DNA from: Deinobacterium chartae
Lineage (GTDB): Bacteria; Deinococcota; Deinococci; Deinococcales; Deinococcaceae
Direction: 5' to 3'
Length of the DNA: 64,000 bases
NCBI RefSeq assembly: GCF_014202645.1
Contig: NZ_JACHHG010000005.1
Coordinates: 124,001 to 188,000 of the forward strand
In this document: positions 41,001 to 49,232 of the stretch, piece after piece
How the letters are laid out: the number at the start of each line of letters is the position of its first letter
Position numbering within the stretch: the stretch's first letter is position 1
Notes under the pieces: generated by a model
The model's input: the letters and a program-made list of their open reading frames with translations, nothing else
Told to the model about the DNA's origin: nothing
Databases searched by the model: none
Program-made: the position numbers and the translations under genes

Positions 41001-41619
41001 CAACGCCACTTTCTCCGTTCGCCGCGAAGTCCCCCTTGGGCAACGCGGTAATGACCTCGTCGATCAGGCCATACTCTTTAGCTGCCTGCGGGTTCATGAA
41101 GTAATCGCGTTCCATGTCGCGACGAAGCTGGTCCTTGGGCTTGCCGGTATGCGTGTGGTAGACCCCCTCGAGGATGTCGCGCAGCGCCAGCACCTCACGG
41201 GCCTGCACCTCGAGGTCGGGGGTGTTGCCGCGGAAGCCGGCACTTCCGGCGTGGATCATGATGCGGCTGTTGGGCAGCGCCTTGCGGCGGCCCTTGTCGC
41301 CCGCCATCAGGATCACGCTGGCCATGCTCATGGCGATGCCCACGCAGATGGTGCTGATGGGAGCCTTGATGTACTGCATGGTGTCGTAGATGGCCAGGCC
41401 GGAGTACACCTCTCCGCCCGGGCTGTTGATGTAAATCTGAATCTCCCGCTCGGGGTTTTGCCCGTCGAGCAGCAGCAGTTGCGCCACGATCGTGTTGGCG
41501 ACCTGGCTGTCGATCGGGGTGCCCAAGAAGATGATGCGGTCCTTGAGCAAGCGGGAGTAGATGTCGTACATCCGCTCGCCGCGCCCGCTCTGCTCGATCA
41601 CGTAGGGAATGACACTCAT
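40993..41619 (-). CDS. clpP: ClpP protease subunit
   Basis: 208 aa. Catalytic Ser in GIAMSMASV, His in MIHAGSAGF and Asp in MERDYFM. The His segment reads [16 protein letters not shown], unlike the HQPLGG form of proteobacteria, as I recall for Deinococcus ClpP. Start ATG 41619 begins [15 protein letters not shown], the propeptide-like N-terminus. A GATAAT-like box seven nt before the ATG and only AGGG between suggest a leaderless transcript. Confidence 0.96.
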
Positions 41620-41820
41620 GCGCCCTATTATCGCACGCCCGGACCGCCGGGTTGGGGTAGAAGATACCAATACCCCAGCAAACGATTAAAGAACGTAGGG
41701 TGTCAGCGCTGCCGGTAGGCCACTTGGCCTGCGGCGCCGAACGCACCTTTTGTCCTTCCGACCTTGGGACATACAAAAACGCGCCTCTCGGGCGCGCCGC
41801 TTCTGAACATCGGTCCTAAT

Positions 41821-41930
41821 AAAAAGCATTGCCGGTGAGCAACGGCACCCGCTGGGCATCCCTTATGGCTGCTTCCTTCCGGACCTGACCAGGTTCGAGA
41901 GCCAACGCTGCGCTGCGCCGACAATGCACC
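41821..41930 (-). ncRNA. ffs: Signal recognition particle RNA (4.5S type)
   Basis: The minus strand has the conserved SRP domain IV: CAGGTCCGGAAGGAAGCAGCC with the GGAA tetraloop (seen as CCGGAAGGAAGCAGCC). GCATTGTCGGC at the 5' end pairs with GCCGGCAATGC at the 3' end to close the rod, followed by a T-run. TACACT about 8 nt upstream serves as -10. No Alu domain, so the short form of about 100 nt. Confidence 0.93.
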
Positions 41931-42222
41931 GGGAAGTGTAGCACACGAACCCGGCGGGGTCCAGGGCCCAGGCCCTGCTTGTTGGGGTTCCGGGCAGCTT
42001 GCGTCTTGCACGGCCTTTAACAGTCCTGTTACCTAAACCCGGTATAAAGAATTTGTGAAGAATTGTCAGAAGCTTGTTTGAGCCGCGTAAGAAACCTGTA
42101 AGACCGATTAAGATACCTTGTTACCTGGAAGGCGCAGAAATCCTACTGCTCCGACCAAAGAACTATCGGCTGGCACGGGTCTTATCCATACCTTATCCCG
42201 TGTTGGCAAACAGGAGAACACC

Positions 42223-42627
42223 ATGAAGAACACCAAGACCGCCGGCTTCACCCTGATCGAGCTGCTGATCGTCATCGCGATCATCGGCATCCTGGCCGCC
42301 GTCCTGATCCCCAACCTGCTCAACGCTCGCACCGCCGCGAACGCTCGCGCAGCCCAGGCCCACAGTGCCAACGTCTACAAGGCCGTGACCGCCGCCCTGG
42401 CCTCGGACACCGCCCTGACTGCCGCTACGGTTATCACCGGCAAGACCGACTGCAAAGTGGCTCAGACGTATGGTACCTCCCCCACCACCTACGCGACCAC
42501 CGTTGCCCCGGCAGGCGTAACCAGCTGCACGGTCGCAGCTGTTGGCAACGACTTCACCGTCACCGTTGTGACCGACGCCAGCGCTGGCGGCAAGACCTTC
42601 GTCAACGGCGTCGCGAGCGGCTCCTAA
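42223..42627 (+). CDS. Type IV pilin-like protein
   Basis: 134 aa. Prepilin leader MKNTKTAG, then FTLIELLIVIAIIGILAAVL, so PilD cleavage after Gly8 and Glu5 in place. The C-terminal part is short and Thr/Ala/Val-rich with two Cys (TDCKV and TSCTV) that could form a disulfide. It resembles Thermus/Deinococcus major pilins in size. CAGGAG lies before the ATG, and a strong terminator follows, so it is expressed alone and probably abundantly. Confidence 0.9.
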   Translation: MKNTKTAGFTLIELLIVIAIIGILAAVLIPNLLNARTAANARAAQAHSANVYKAVTAALASDTALTAATVITGKTDCKVAQTYGTSPTTYATTVAPAGVTSCTVAAVGNDFTVTVVTDASAGGKTFVNGVASGS

Positions 42628-42646
42628 GCCTACTCAAGCAACTGCA

Positions 42647-42675
42647 CCCCCACCCTCGGTGGGGGTTTTGTTTTC
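42647..42675 (+). terminator. Intrinsic terminator
   Basis: CCCCCACC-CTC-GGTGGGGG followed by TTTTGTTTT, directly behind the pilin gene. Confidence 0.9.
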
Positions 42676-42707
42676 TTCCGCCGAGGGCCTGTTCATAGGA
42701 GCCCGAC

Positions 42708-43151
42708 ATGGTTAGATCGCAGGGTCTCACCCTGATCGAAGTACTAGCAAGCGCAGGAGTTATTGGGATCCTAGCAGCCATCTTGCTGCCCAATCTGCTC
42801 AGCGCACGCGACGCTGCACAGTACACTGCCGCCACACAGCAACTCAACACCTTTGCTAAACAGCTCGCGCTCTGCTTGGCCGAGGGGCACTCCCTGCCCC
42901 AAGACGCCCCCCCCAACCAAGCTCCCAGCGGCTGCCCAGACCTTAAGTGGCCTCGAAACGCGCCCTTCAACTCCACCTATGACTACGAGAACTGGGATCT
43001 GGGAGACGGCAGGCGCTGGGTTGGGTTCACCTTCTACGGCAAGGAGAACAGACGCTCAGGCATTCCGGCCCACAGCGACCTAGGCTCCGGTCTTCAGCGC
43101 CGCGAGGTCGGCAACAACATCACCTACTCGCTTAGCTTCCCCATACACTGA
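42708..43151 (+). CDS. Pilin-like protein (minor pilin)
   Basis: 147 aa. Leader MVRSQG then LTLIEVLASAGVIGILAAIL, a clear prepilin signal with Glu5. The globular part has two Cys (LALCLAEG, PSGCPDL) and is Asn/Tyr/Arg-rich near the end (YDYENWDLGDGRRW). Lower CTCGAG content and more tolerant codon use than the neighbours. AGGAG precedes ATG 42708. Divergent-side neighbour is a ligase-like membrane protein; the pair may be pilin and glycan-transfer enzyme. Confidence 0.85.
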   Translation: MVRSQGLTLIEVLASAGVIGILAAILLPNLLSARDAAQYTAATQQLNTFAKQLALCLAEGHSLPQDAPPNQAPSGCPDLKWPRNAPFNSTYDYENWDLGDGRRWVGFTFYGKENRRSGIPAHSDLGSGLQRREVGNNITYSLSFPIH

Positions 43152-43160
43152 CGGCACAGA

Positions 43161-43186
43161 GCACAGCCTCCCGCGGGAGGCTGTGC
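43161..43186. terminator. Bidirectional hairpin terminator
   Basis: GCACAGCCTC-N6-GAGGCTGTGC between convergent genes. Confidence 0.75.
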
Positions 43187-43199
43187 CCTTCTGCTTTGG

Positions 43200-44582
43200 T
43201 CAGGTTCCGGAGCCGGCGCTCTCTTGCAGCCCCGGCGGTTTCACTCGCCATGCCTCCCGAGGCAGGGCCAAACCCAGCAGTGCCCAAGCCAGGGGCGCGA
43301 ACCGCAGCACTTCAGGCCAAGTCAGCAGATATACGGCATAGGCCACCAGGGCAGCAGCAACGGCGGGCAGCGCTACAGCGCTCCTCAAAGCAGCTCCCAG
43401 CAGCAGAACAAACAAGAGGGCGGCAGGGATACCGTACGAAACTGCGTAATCCAGGTACTCGTTGTGCACCTTGTCCGTGGTCAGAATGACCAGATCCTTC
43501 TCATACCCCTCAATGCGAGCCATGTAGCTGTCCGACCTGGGGTCCGACTCGACGCGCAGGCGTGCCTGTGGTGGAAGGGACCGACCCTCGATCTCGGCCA
43601 CCACCTCCCGCGGATCGCGGGCATGCATCGCCAGCAGCACGCCATCGCTCTGCCAACCCCACAGCGGACGCTGTGCAATGCCCTCAAGGGCGGTCCGGTA
43701 CAGCACGGTCCGGCCACTGCTGTCAGTCAAGCTGCCTCCCTCGAGGGAACGGGCCTGAGGACCCCACAGCACGGACAGACCAAACAGCAGCAGCCCCAGC
43801 AGTGCGGCAAACGTGCAGCGCGCCCAGACTGCCACCGACCGCCGTTCACGCGGCAGCAGCAGCACGAGCGCCAAAAGTGCAGCAGCCCCCGCAAGCCAGG
43901 GCCCCCTCGACCACGTGGCTGCCAACGCGAAGGTCAGCAGGGCAGCGATGCCCGCTGCCCCCCTTTGTCCCCGAACGCAGCGGTAAAAGGCCAGCGGCAG
44001 GCACAAGGCCAGAAAACCGCCCATATATCCCCGGTGTCCCAGCGTTCCACCGCCGCGCATGGCCTCAATCCCGCCCAGGCGCTCCCCTCCAAGCGTGCCC
44101 AGCAGCCCGAACTGCTGCGCCGCCACAACAAGCGCGCACAATCCGGCAACCATCAGCAACATCTTTGAGGTCCACTCGAGAGCCTGTAGTGGGTGGGCGC
44201 GAGTCCAAGCTAGGAAGGCCGCTGCCACCAGCACGTAAATCAGGTGCGTTAGCAGGCCGTCGTTGCGGTCCAGCGGCCCTGTAACGTTACGGCTCCAGCC
44301 ACCTTCGTTAAAAAGACATGCCAGCATCAGCCAAGCAGCAAACATCCCCAGCATCCAAGGAAAGGGACGTAGCTGACGGCGATAGACCCAGAGCATCAGG
44401 GCAGCAGCCGGCGCGATCAACAGCTGCAACCACAGCGTTTTGGGCAGCAGGAAGACCTCGTCATAAAGAGATGCTGGACCAGGATCGAAAACGAGTGGCA
44501 AACCGCCGAGCAGCAACAGCAGCAACAGCGGCGCCCAACGTTCCAGGGCAAAGTAGGGCACGATAGACGCCGGGACAATCAT
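43200..44582 (-). CDS. O-antigen ligase-like membrane protein (candidate pilin oligosaccharyltransferase)
   Basis: 460 aa with about 12 hydrophobic segments and a large extracytoplasmic loop near residues 290-360. The Wzy/WaaL hallmarks are visible: GGTLGHRGYMGGFLAL, the Arg in TWSRGPWLAG and the loop-end DKVHNEYLDYAVSYGIP with the conserved His. Such proteins ligate lipid-linked glycans to LPS, or to pilins (PilO/TfpW/PglL types). The organism likely lacks LPS, and the gene abuts pilin genes, so pilin glycosylation is the better guess. Its own leader region is AT-rich. Confidence 0.8.
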   Translation of the reverse strand: MIVPASIVPYFALERWAPLLLLLLLGGLPLVFDPGPASLYDEVFLLPKTLWLQLLIAPAAALMLWVYRRQLRPFPWMLGMFAAWLMLACLFNEGGWSRNVTGPLDRNDGLLTHLIYVLVAAAFLAWTRAHPLQALEWTSKMLLMVAGLCALVVAAQQFGLLGTLGGERLGGIEAMRGGGTLGHRGYMGGFLALCLPLAFYRCVRGQRGAAGIAALLTFALAATWSRGPWLAGAAALLALVLLLPRERRSVAVWARCTFAALLGLLLFGLSVLWGPQARSLEGGSLTDSSGRTVLYRTALEGIAQRPLWGWQSDGVLLAMHARDPREVVAEIEGRSLPPQARLRVESDPRSDSYMARIEGYEKDLVILTTDKVHNEYLDYAVSYGIPAALLFVLLLGAALRSAVALPAVAAALVAYAVYLLTWPEVLRFAPLAWALLGLALPREAWRVKPPGLQESAGSGT

Positions 44583-44756
44583 GCGACGTCATCATAAGGC
44601 AGGGCGCAAATTTAGGACAGCCGTACCGGAACAAGGAGAACCAGCGGGGGACTCCTGAGGCTCACTTTTCCACCTTGCAATCAAGCAAGAAAATCACAGG
44701 AAAATTTTCCCTTTTCGCCACTACCCCTCACCCCCTCTAGGGTGAAGGGGTATAAA

Positions 44757-45517
44757 AGAAATCTTTTGCTGCCACCCGAAGCACCCAAAGGCGGCAGACC
44801 CCGCATCCCCGACCGCGACACGCTCGAGGGCATCCTCTACGTCCTCAAGACCGGCACGCCCTGGGAGCATCTGCCGCTCGAACTCGGGTACGGCAGTGGC
44901 ATGACCTGCTGGCGACGGTTACGCGACTGGCACGAAGCAGGTGTCTTCACCCGCCTGCATCAGGTACTGCTCGACCGCATGAACGAGGCGGAGCAGCCCG
45001 ACTGGAGCCGCGCGAGTCTCGACAGCACGACCGTTCCCGCGGCACGGGGGGGCTCGCAAACCGGTCTGAACCCGACGGATCGAGGACGGCCGGACAGTGA
45101 ACGTCAGGTGATCGTCGATGGTCGCGGGACGCCCCTGGCGGTCTTGATTTCACCCGCGAATCATCATGACAGCATGCTGTTCGAACCGCTGCCGGACGCC
45201 GTTCCCCTGGTGCGTAACGGGCGGTGGGGCCATCCGAGGAAGCGCCCTGAGAAGGTCTACGCGGACAAGGCATACGACATCCCGAGGTGCCGTCGAGCCT
45301 GTGTCCAACGGCGTATCAAGGTGCGCATCGCGCGTCGCGGGGTGGAGTCGAGCGAGCGTCTGGGTCGTAGCGGTGGGTGGTGGAGCGGACGTTGTCGTGG
45401 TTCAGCCGGTTTCGTCGTTTACGGGGGCGGTATGAGGTGCGGGCGGGCATTCACTTGGCGTTCACGCAGTTGGCGTGCTGCCTGATCACCTTCAAGCAGC
45501 ACGCCAGGTTTTGTTAG
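44757..45517 (+). pseudogene. IS5-family transposase remnant, truncated and frameshifted
   Basis: The frame starts mid-motif at LLPPEAPKGGRPRIP without the usual N-terminal helix, continues through LDSTTVPAARGG (first Asp) and KVYADKAYD (second Asp), then loses frame near 45366. The other frame completes RWVVERTLSWFSRF (the Glu) and LACCLITFKQHARFC to a stop at 45515-45517. So the 5' end is missing and a 1-nt shift breaks the 3' end. No inverted repeats found. Inactive. Confidence 0.85.
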
Positions 45518-45985
45518 GCGATCTAAACCCAGTAACCAAACAGAAGACGCTGAAAGTCACGCTCCCTACCTGCACCAAGCTCACGACCGGCGACACCAAT
45601 CTGACCGCCTACTGCAGCGCTTCCTCGAGAAACTGATGTGCGCCTTGAAGAACTTGATACAGCCCACGCCCGTCTTGCCCTAGGTGCCACGGACGACAAA
45701 CATGCTCCCCTCGTGCTAAACCAGCGTCCGGCCATACTCAGCCTGCAGCAAACGCTTAAGCTCAGCTTTGGTGAGTTGGCGATTCCAGACATCTCCCAGT
45801 TACCCTGCACCACATGCAAACAGCAGCCGCGTCTATGGAAAGGGCACTGCAGGAACCCCCAAGGGGTCGAAGTGATAAAACGATCCGCGCCCCAGCCCCG
45901 CCTTGAGGAGGGCCAAAATGCCCAAGGATAGCCCTACCAGCGTGCACAGCACCCTGAGGGCCGCAGCGCCAGAGACTCCAGCTAG
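45518..45985. other. Decayed DNA between two IS elements
   Basis: No intact gene. A protein-like relic runs 45526-45636 (+): TLKVTLPTCTKLTTGDTNL then YCSASSRN and a stop, with paired Cys as in secreted or pilin-type C-termini. The rest shows only short broken frames on both strands. It may be the flank of a gene disrupted by the insertions. Confidence 0.4.
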
Positions 45986-46903
45986 GGTCTGTCTGACTGA
46001 TCTCGCGATACGGTTGTACGGTCAACCCATGGGTCGTACGGACCTCACCGAATCCCAGTGGCGCACCCTCGCCCCCCTGCTCCCCAGCAACCCCCGGCGC
46101 GGGCACGCCTACACCGACCATCGCCGTGTCCTTAACGGCATCCTCTGGCGCCTCAAAACCGGCGCGACCTGGCGCGACATCCCCGAACGCTACGGACCCT
46201 GGCAAACCTGCCACGACCGCTTTGTGCGCTGGTCCCGCGACGCCACCTGGGCCCGTATCCTCACCGCCCTGCAAGTCCAGCAAGACGCCCAAGGCCACAT
46301 CGACTGGGAAGGAGCGGTAGCCGACAGCACCCACATCCGCGCACATCGCAGCGCCACCGGCGCTCGCAAAGCCCCCGCCAAGCAGGAAAAAAGGGCGTGA
46401 TCCCAGGCGAATGGCTCGGGGCCAGTCGCGGTGGGCGCACCCGCAAAATTCATGTGCTTGCCGAGGGGCACGCTCGCCCCTTGGCAGTGCTGGTTTCCGA
46501 AGGGCAAGCCAACGATGCGCAGTACCTTGAGGCGCTGCTTGACGCGGTTCGCGTTCCGCGTCTCGGACCGGGTCGTCCCCGAAAACGTCCAGCGGTGGTG
46601 CGGCTGGACCGAGCGTACGGGGCGAGGAAGTTCCGGCGGTTGTTGCGCAGGCGCGGCATCCGGTGTGTGTGCCCGGAGCGGGAGGACGCGCGTCAGGCGC
46701 GACTGTGACGTGGATCGAAGGGAGGACGACCGCCGGCGTTTGATCGTGTGGCGTATGCGGGGCGGCAGGTGGTGGAGCGGTGCATCAATCGCCTGAAGGA
46801 CTTCCGGGCGATTGCGACGCGGTACGACAAGCGAGGACGGCACTTCTTGAGTGCCGTCCCTGTGGCCTGCATTCTCTTATGGCTCTGATCAGTCAGACAG
46901 ACC
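45986..46903 (+). mobile_element. IS5-family insertion sequence, 918 bp
   Basis: Perfect 17-bp terminal inverted repeats GGTCTGTCTGACTGATC (45986-46002) and its complement (46887-46903), flanked by a CTAG target duplication (45982-45985 and 46904-46907). Size, target and two-frame transposase fit the IS5/IS427-type group. The intact ends and duplication show a fairly recent insertion. Confidence 0.93.
46029..46888 (+). pseudogene. IS5-type transposase, two frames with a nonsense codon
   Basis: First frame [19 protein letters not shown] to [10 protein letters not shown] ends at 46400. At an A6 run (near 46388) a -1 shift joins [16 protein letters not shown], typical of programmed frameshifting in this group. 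DDE residues: Asp in [10 protein letters not shown], Asp in VRLDRAYG, Glu in [21 protein letters not shown] (seen as [12 protein letters not shown]). A TGA at 46706-46708 (RQARL-stop-RGSKGG) interrupts the second frame where CGA would be expected, so this copy is probably dead. Confidence 0.88.
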
Positions 46904-46907
46904 CTAG

Positions 46908-47432
46908 ATCAAGAGAAAGACCCCGCATAGTGCCAAGAGGCGCACCGCTTCGTTAGCGACTAGGTATATATCTCCTATTAGGGCCGTACCCGCATGGGGA
47001 GATTACCTGTCGCGACCAGAATCCCAGTTCGTATGTTTCAGTAAGTCAGAGGGAGAGATACTATTTAATCAACACGCCAGAAGGCCTACAAGAGTAAGGT
47101 TTATTTTGGATTTCACGGGACGGAGTACAAATCCCTCAAGACTCAAAGGTAGACAGGAAAACATCAATGGGCCATTACTTCATACATATTAATGAAATTT
47201 TTATGTACATAATTATGTTTTGTGTGGTTTAGAAAAACTCAGTAATCCAGAAATGATTCAGACCCTACAGAACCGTGGTTTTATTCATGACACGAATCTA
47301 TATACAGCCACTATTCAATTAATACAGCAGTTTCAAATCAGGCTCCTGGCTATAGCGCCATAAGTGCTGCGGGGCAAGTCCCTCCCCCATTGAGGGGTAG
47401 GGATGTCTGAAGGAAACTTTTAAAGTATACAT
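46908..47432. other. AT-rich region without genes
   Basis: About 525 nt, clearly AT-richer than the rest (especially 46960-47370), no ORF with coding character. Just before the next gene lies a palindrome ATACATATGTAT (47427-47438) that overlaps the ATG, with TTTTAAAG ahead as possible promoter. Probably foreign or decayed DNA that carries the promoter of the pilin operon. Confidence 0.5.
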
Positions 47433-47921
47433 ATGTATGAGTGCCCCTCCGGCAGACTACGCCCCACACGGCGGTCAGGCTTCTCGCTCATCGAGCTGCT
47501 TGTTGTCATAGCGATCATCGGCGTTCTGGCAACCATCGCTGCTATCAACCTCCGGGATCTGGATCAACCCCTGCACAACGCTCGAGACCAGTTCGCTGGG
47601 ACCCTACGGCAGGCCCGCATACGCGCCATCTCCAGCACCTCGGCCTATTTCGTGCAAATCCCGGCGAGCGGCACCCAGGCAATCAGCTACACCGCACAAA
47701 ACTGTCGCGTGACCGACAAAACCAAGTGGACAGAACAAAGGGCGTTGCAACTCAAGCTGCCCGAGGGTGTCAAGATCGCCACAGGCAACACTACCCTGAC
47801 CGTCTGCTTCACGGCCCGCGGCCTAGCACAGGCAGGTCAAACCTTCACGCTGACCGACACCAAAGGACGCACGGCCCAAGTCCAGCTGCTTCTGGGCGGA
47901 GGAATTGAGGTGGCCCAGTGA
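47433..47921 (+). CDS. pilA1: Minor pilin, GspH/FimT type (PilA1-like)
   Basis: 162 aa. Long leader MYECPSGRLRPTRRSG then FSLIELLVVIAIIGVLAT, prepilin signal with Glu5; the body (RDQFAGTLRQARIRAISSTSAYFVQI, in part FAGTLRQARIRAIS) is the GspH/FimT fold, ending in a LTLTDTKGRTAQ strand. Position 1 of five in the order found in Thermus (pilA1-pilA2-pilA3-comZ-pilA4). Ribosome site is weak (AAGGAAA 16 nt away). Stop overlaps pilA2. Confidence 0.85.
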   Translation: MYECPSGRLRPTRRSGFSLIELLVVIAIIGVLATIAAINLRDLDQPLHNARDQFAGTLRQARIRAISSTSAYFVQIPASGTQAISYTAQNCRVTDKTKWTEQRALQLKLPEGVKIATGNTTLTVCFTARGLAQAGQTFTLTDTKGRTAQVQLLLGGGIEVAQ

Positions 47922-48304
47922 TAAAAAGACGCTCCCAAGGCTTTACCCTGATCGAGGTTCTGATCGCCCTCACCGTCTTTGGCATTGCCATGATGGCCAT
48001 CATTCCAATGTTCGTCAGTAATATGCAGATGAACTCGGACAGCGAACTTCGCACTCAGGGAGCCCACCTCGCGCAGGACTACATCGAAGCGCTGCGCCTG
48101 AAGGATCCGGGTGCGCTGGCAGCAGAGACCAAGACCGTGAATGTGGGTTCACGCACCTTCAGGATCGAAAGCGAGTACTGCACCAAGTCCAGTCTGTGCG
48201 GCAGCGGCAGCAAACACATCCTAGTGAAAGTGAGGCACAACAATGAAATCGTCTTCCAGACGGAAACTGTCTTTACGCAGCTCAATACCGAGATCAGCCC
48301 GTGA
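47918..48304 (+). CDS. pilA2: Minor pilin, PilV/GspI type (PilA2-like)
   Basis: 128 aa. Leader MIKRRSQG, FTLIEVLIALTVFGIAMMAI, with Glu5 in place. Short body with Cys pair (EYCTKSSLCGSGSK). In Thermus PilA2 joins the tip complex of the wide pilus. GTG start overlapping the pilA1 stop (GTGA), and its end overlaps pilA3 by 62 nt, so the genes are strongly coupled. Confidence 0.83.
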   Translation: MIKRRSQGFTLIEVLIALTVFGIAMMAIIPMFVSNMQMNSDSELRTQGAHLAQDYIEALRLKDPGALAAETKTVNVGSRTFRIESEYCTKSSLCGSGSKHILVKVRHNNEIVFQTETVFTQLNTEISP

Positions 48305-49217
48305 GGCCGGTTTTACGCTGATCGAGATGCTCATTGCGATCGCGATCGGCGGGGTCGTGATCACCCTGGCCCTCACGGCCACCATGTCCAGCCGGCGCCT
48401 GTACCAGCTGGACAGTGCCCGCACCGGTCTGAACCAGAACCTGCGCACCGGCATGAGCATGATGGTCAACGACGTCCGGCAGGCCGGAGAACGCCTGAAC
48501 AACGAACTGCCCGCGGTTCAGATCATCAAGCAGGCCGGTAAGCCGGACCAGCTGATTATCCGGCGCAGCATCATGGACATCACCCTGCCCGTCTGCAAAC
48601 CGCTCAAAAGCGGCAGCAACACAGATGTCATCTTTGTATCGGTCAAGGGAAACTCGAGCAGCAATCCCAACTGTAAAGAAGAGGGCGTCGACAAACGTAT
48701 TGAAGAGTGGAAAAACTACAGATTAAGTCAACCCGGCCAGTCTGTACGGGTGTACATCTACCAACCCCCTTACAGCGTAGGCAGCGTTCAATATCCGGCC
48801 TACGGGGAGTTTTTCACCTACGACGCCGAAGACCGCTCGGGCCTGCACCTTCACAAGAGCAGCGGACACTGGAAGAACAACTACGATGATGACAGACAGC
48901 CGATTCTGTACATCATGGAAGAGCGCAAGTACACGCTGAACCCCACGACAAAACGCCTGACCCTAGAAGAGAATGAAGGCGCCCCTCAGGACATCGTAGC
49001 CAACGTCAATGATTTTAAGGTCTTTGCCTACAAACGAACGGTAGATTCGAACGTCGTACAGAAAATCACGACTTCTTTCGGAGCGAACGCCGGCGACAAG
49101 TGGAAGGATCTGGCCTATGTGGAGATCACCCTTGCCGGTCAGGACAGCCGCAGCGGGCAACGGGTCAACCGCACGATGACCGAGATCGCCGTACCTCGCA
49201 ACATTTTGTCCAAGTAG
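48243..49217 (+). CDS. pilA3: Minor pilin, PilW/GspJ type (PilA3-like)
   Basis: 324 aa. Long leader (23 aa, ending SAREAG) then FTLIEMLIAIAIGGVVITL with Glu5. The body is typical PilW: helical stem with 'LNQNLRTGMSMMVNDVRQAGERL' (part shown: NQNLRTGMSMMVNDVRQAG), then a long beta domain and a C-terminal VEITLAGQDSRSG strand pair. The start 48243 lies inside pilA2; no later ATG preserves the leader. Confidence 0.82.
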   Translation: MKSSSRRKLSLRSSIPRSAREAGFTLIEMLIAIAIGGVVITLALTATMSSRRLYQLDSARTGLNQNLRTGMSMMVNDVRQAGERLNNELPAVQIIKQAGKPDQLIIRRSIMDITLPVCKPLKSGSNTDVIFVSVKGNSSSNPNCKEEGVDKRIEEWKNYRLSQPGQSVRVYIYQPPYSVGSVQYPAYGEFFTYDAEDRSGLHLHKSSGHWKNNYDDDRQPILYIMEERKYTLNPTTKRLTLEENEGAPQDIVANVNDFKVFAYKRTVDSNVVQKITTSFGANAGDKWKDLAYVEITLAGQDSRSGQRVNRTMTEIAVPRNILSK

Positions 49218-49232
49218 GCAGGTAATCCAAGC

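Noticed and set aside
44699-44710. GGAAAATTTTCC palindrome near the truncated transposase as an IS end
   Set aside because: No matching copy at the other side, so it is not an inverted repeat of an element.
47427-47438. ATACATATGTAT palindrome as an operator
   Set aside because: It overlaps the pilA1 start codon in AT-rich DNA, so chance is likely; kept only as a note in the AT-rich region.
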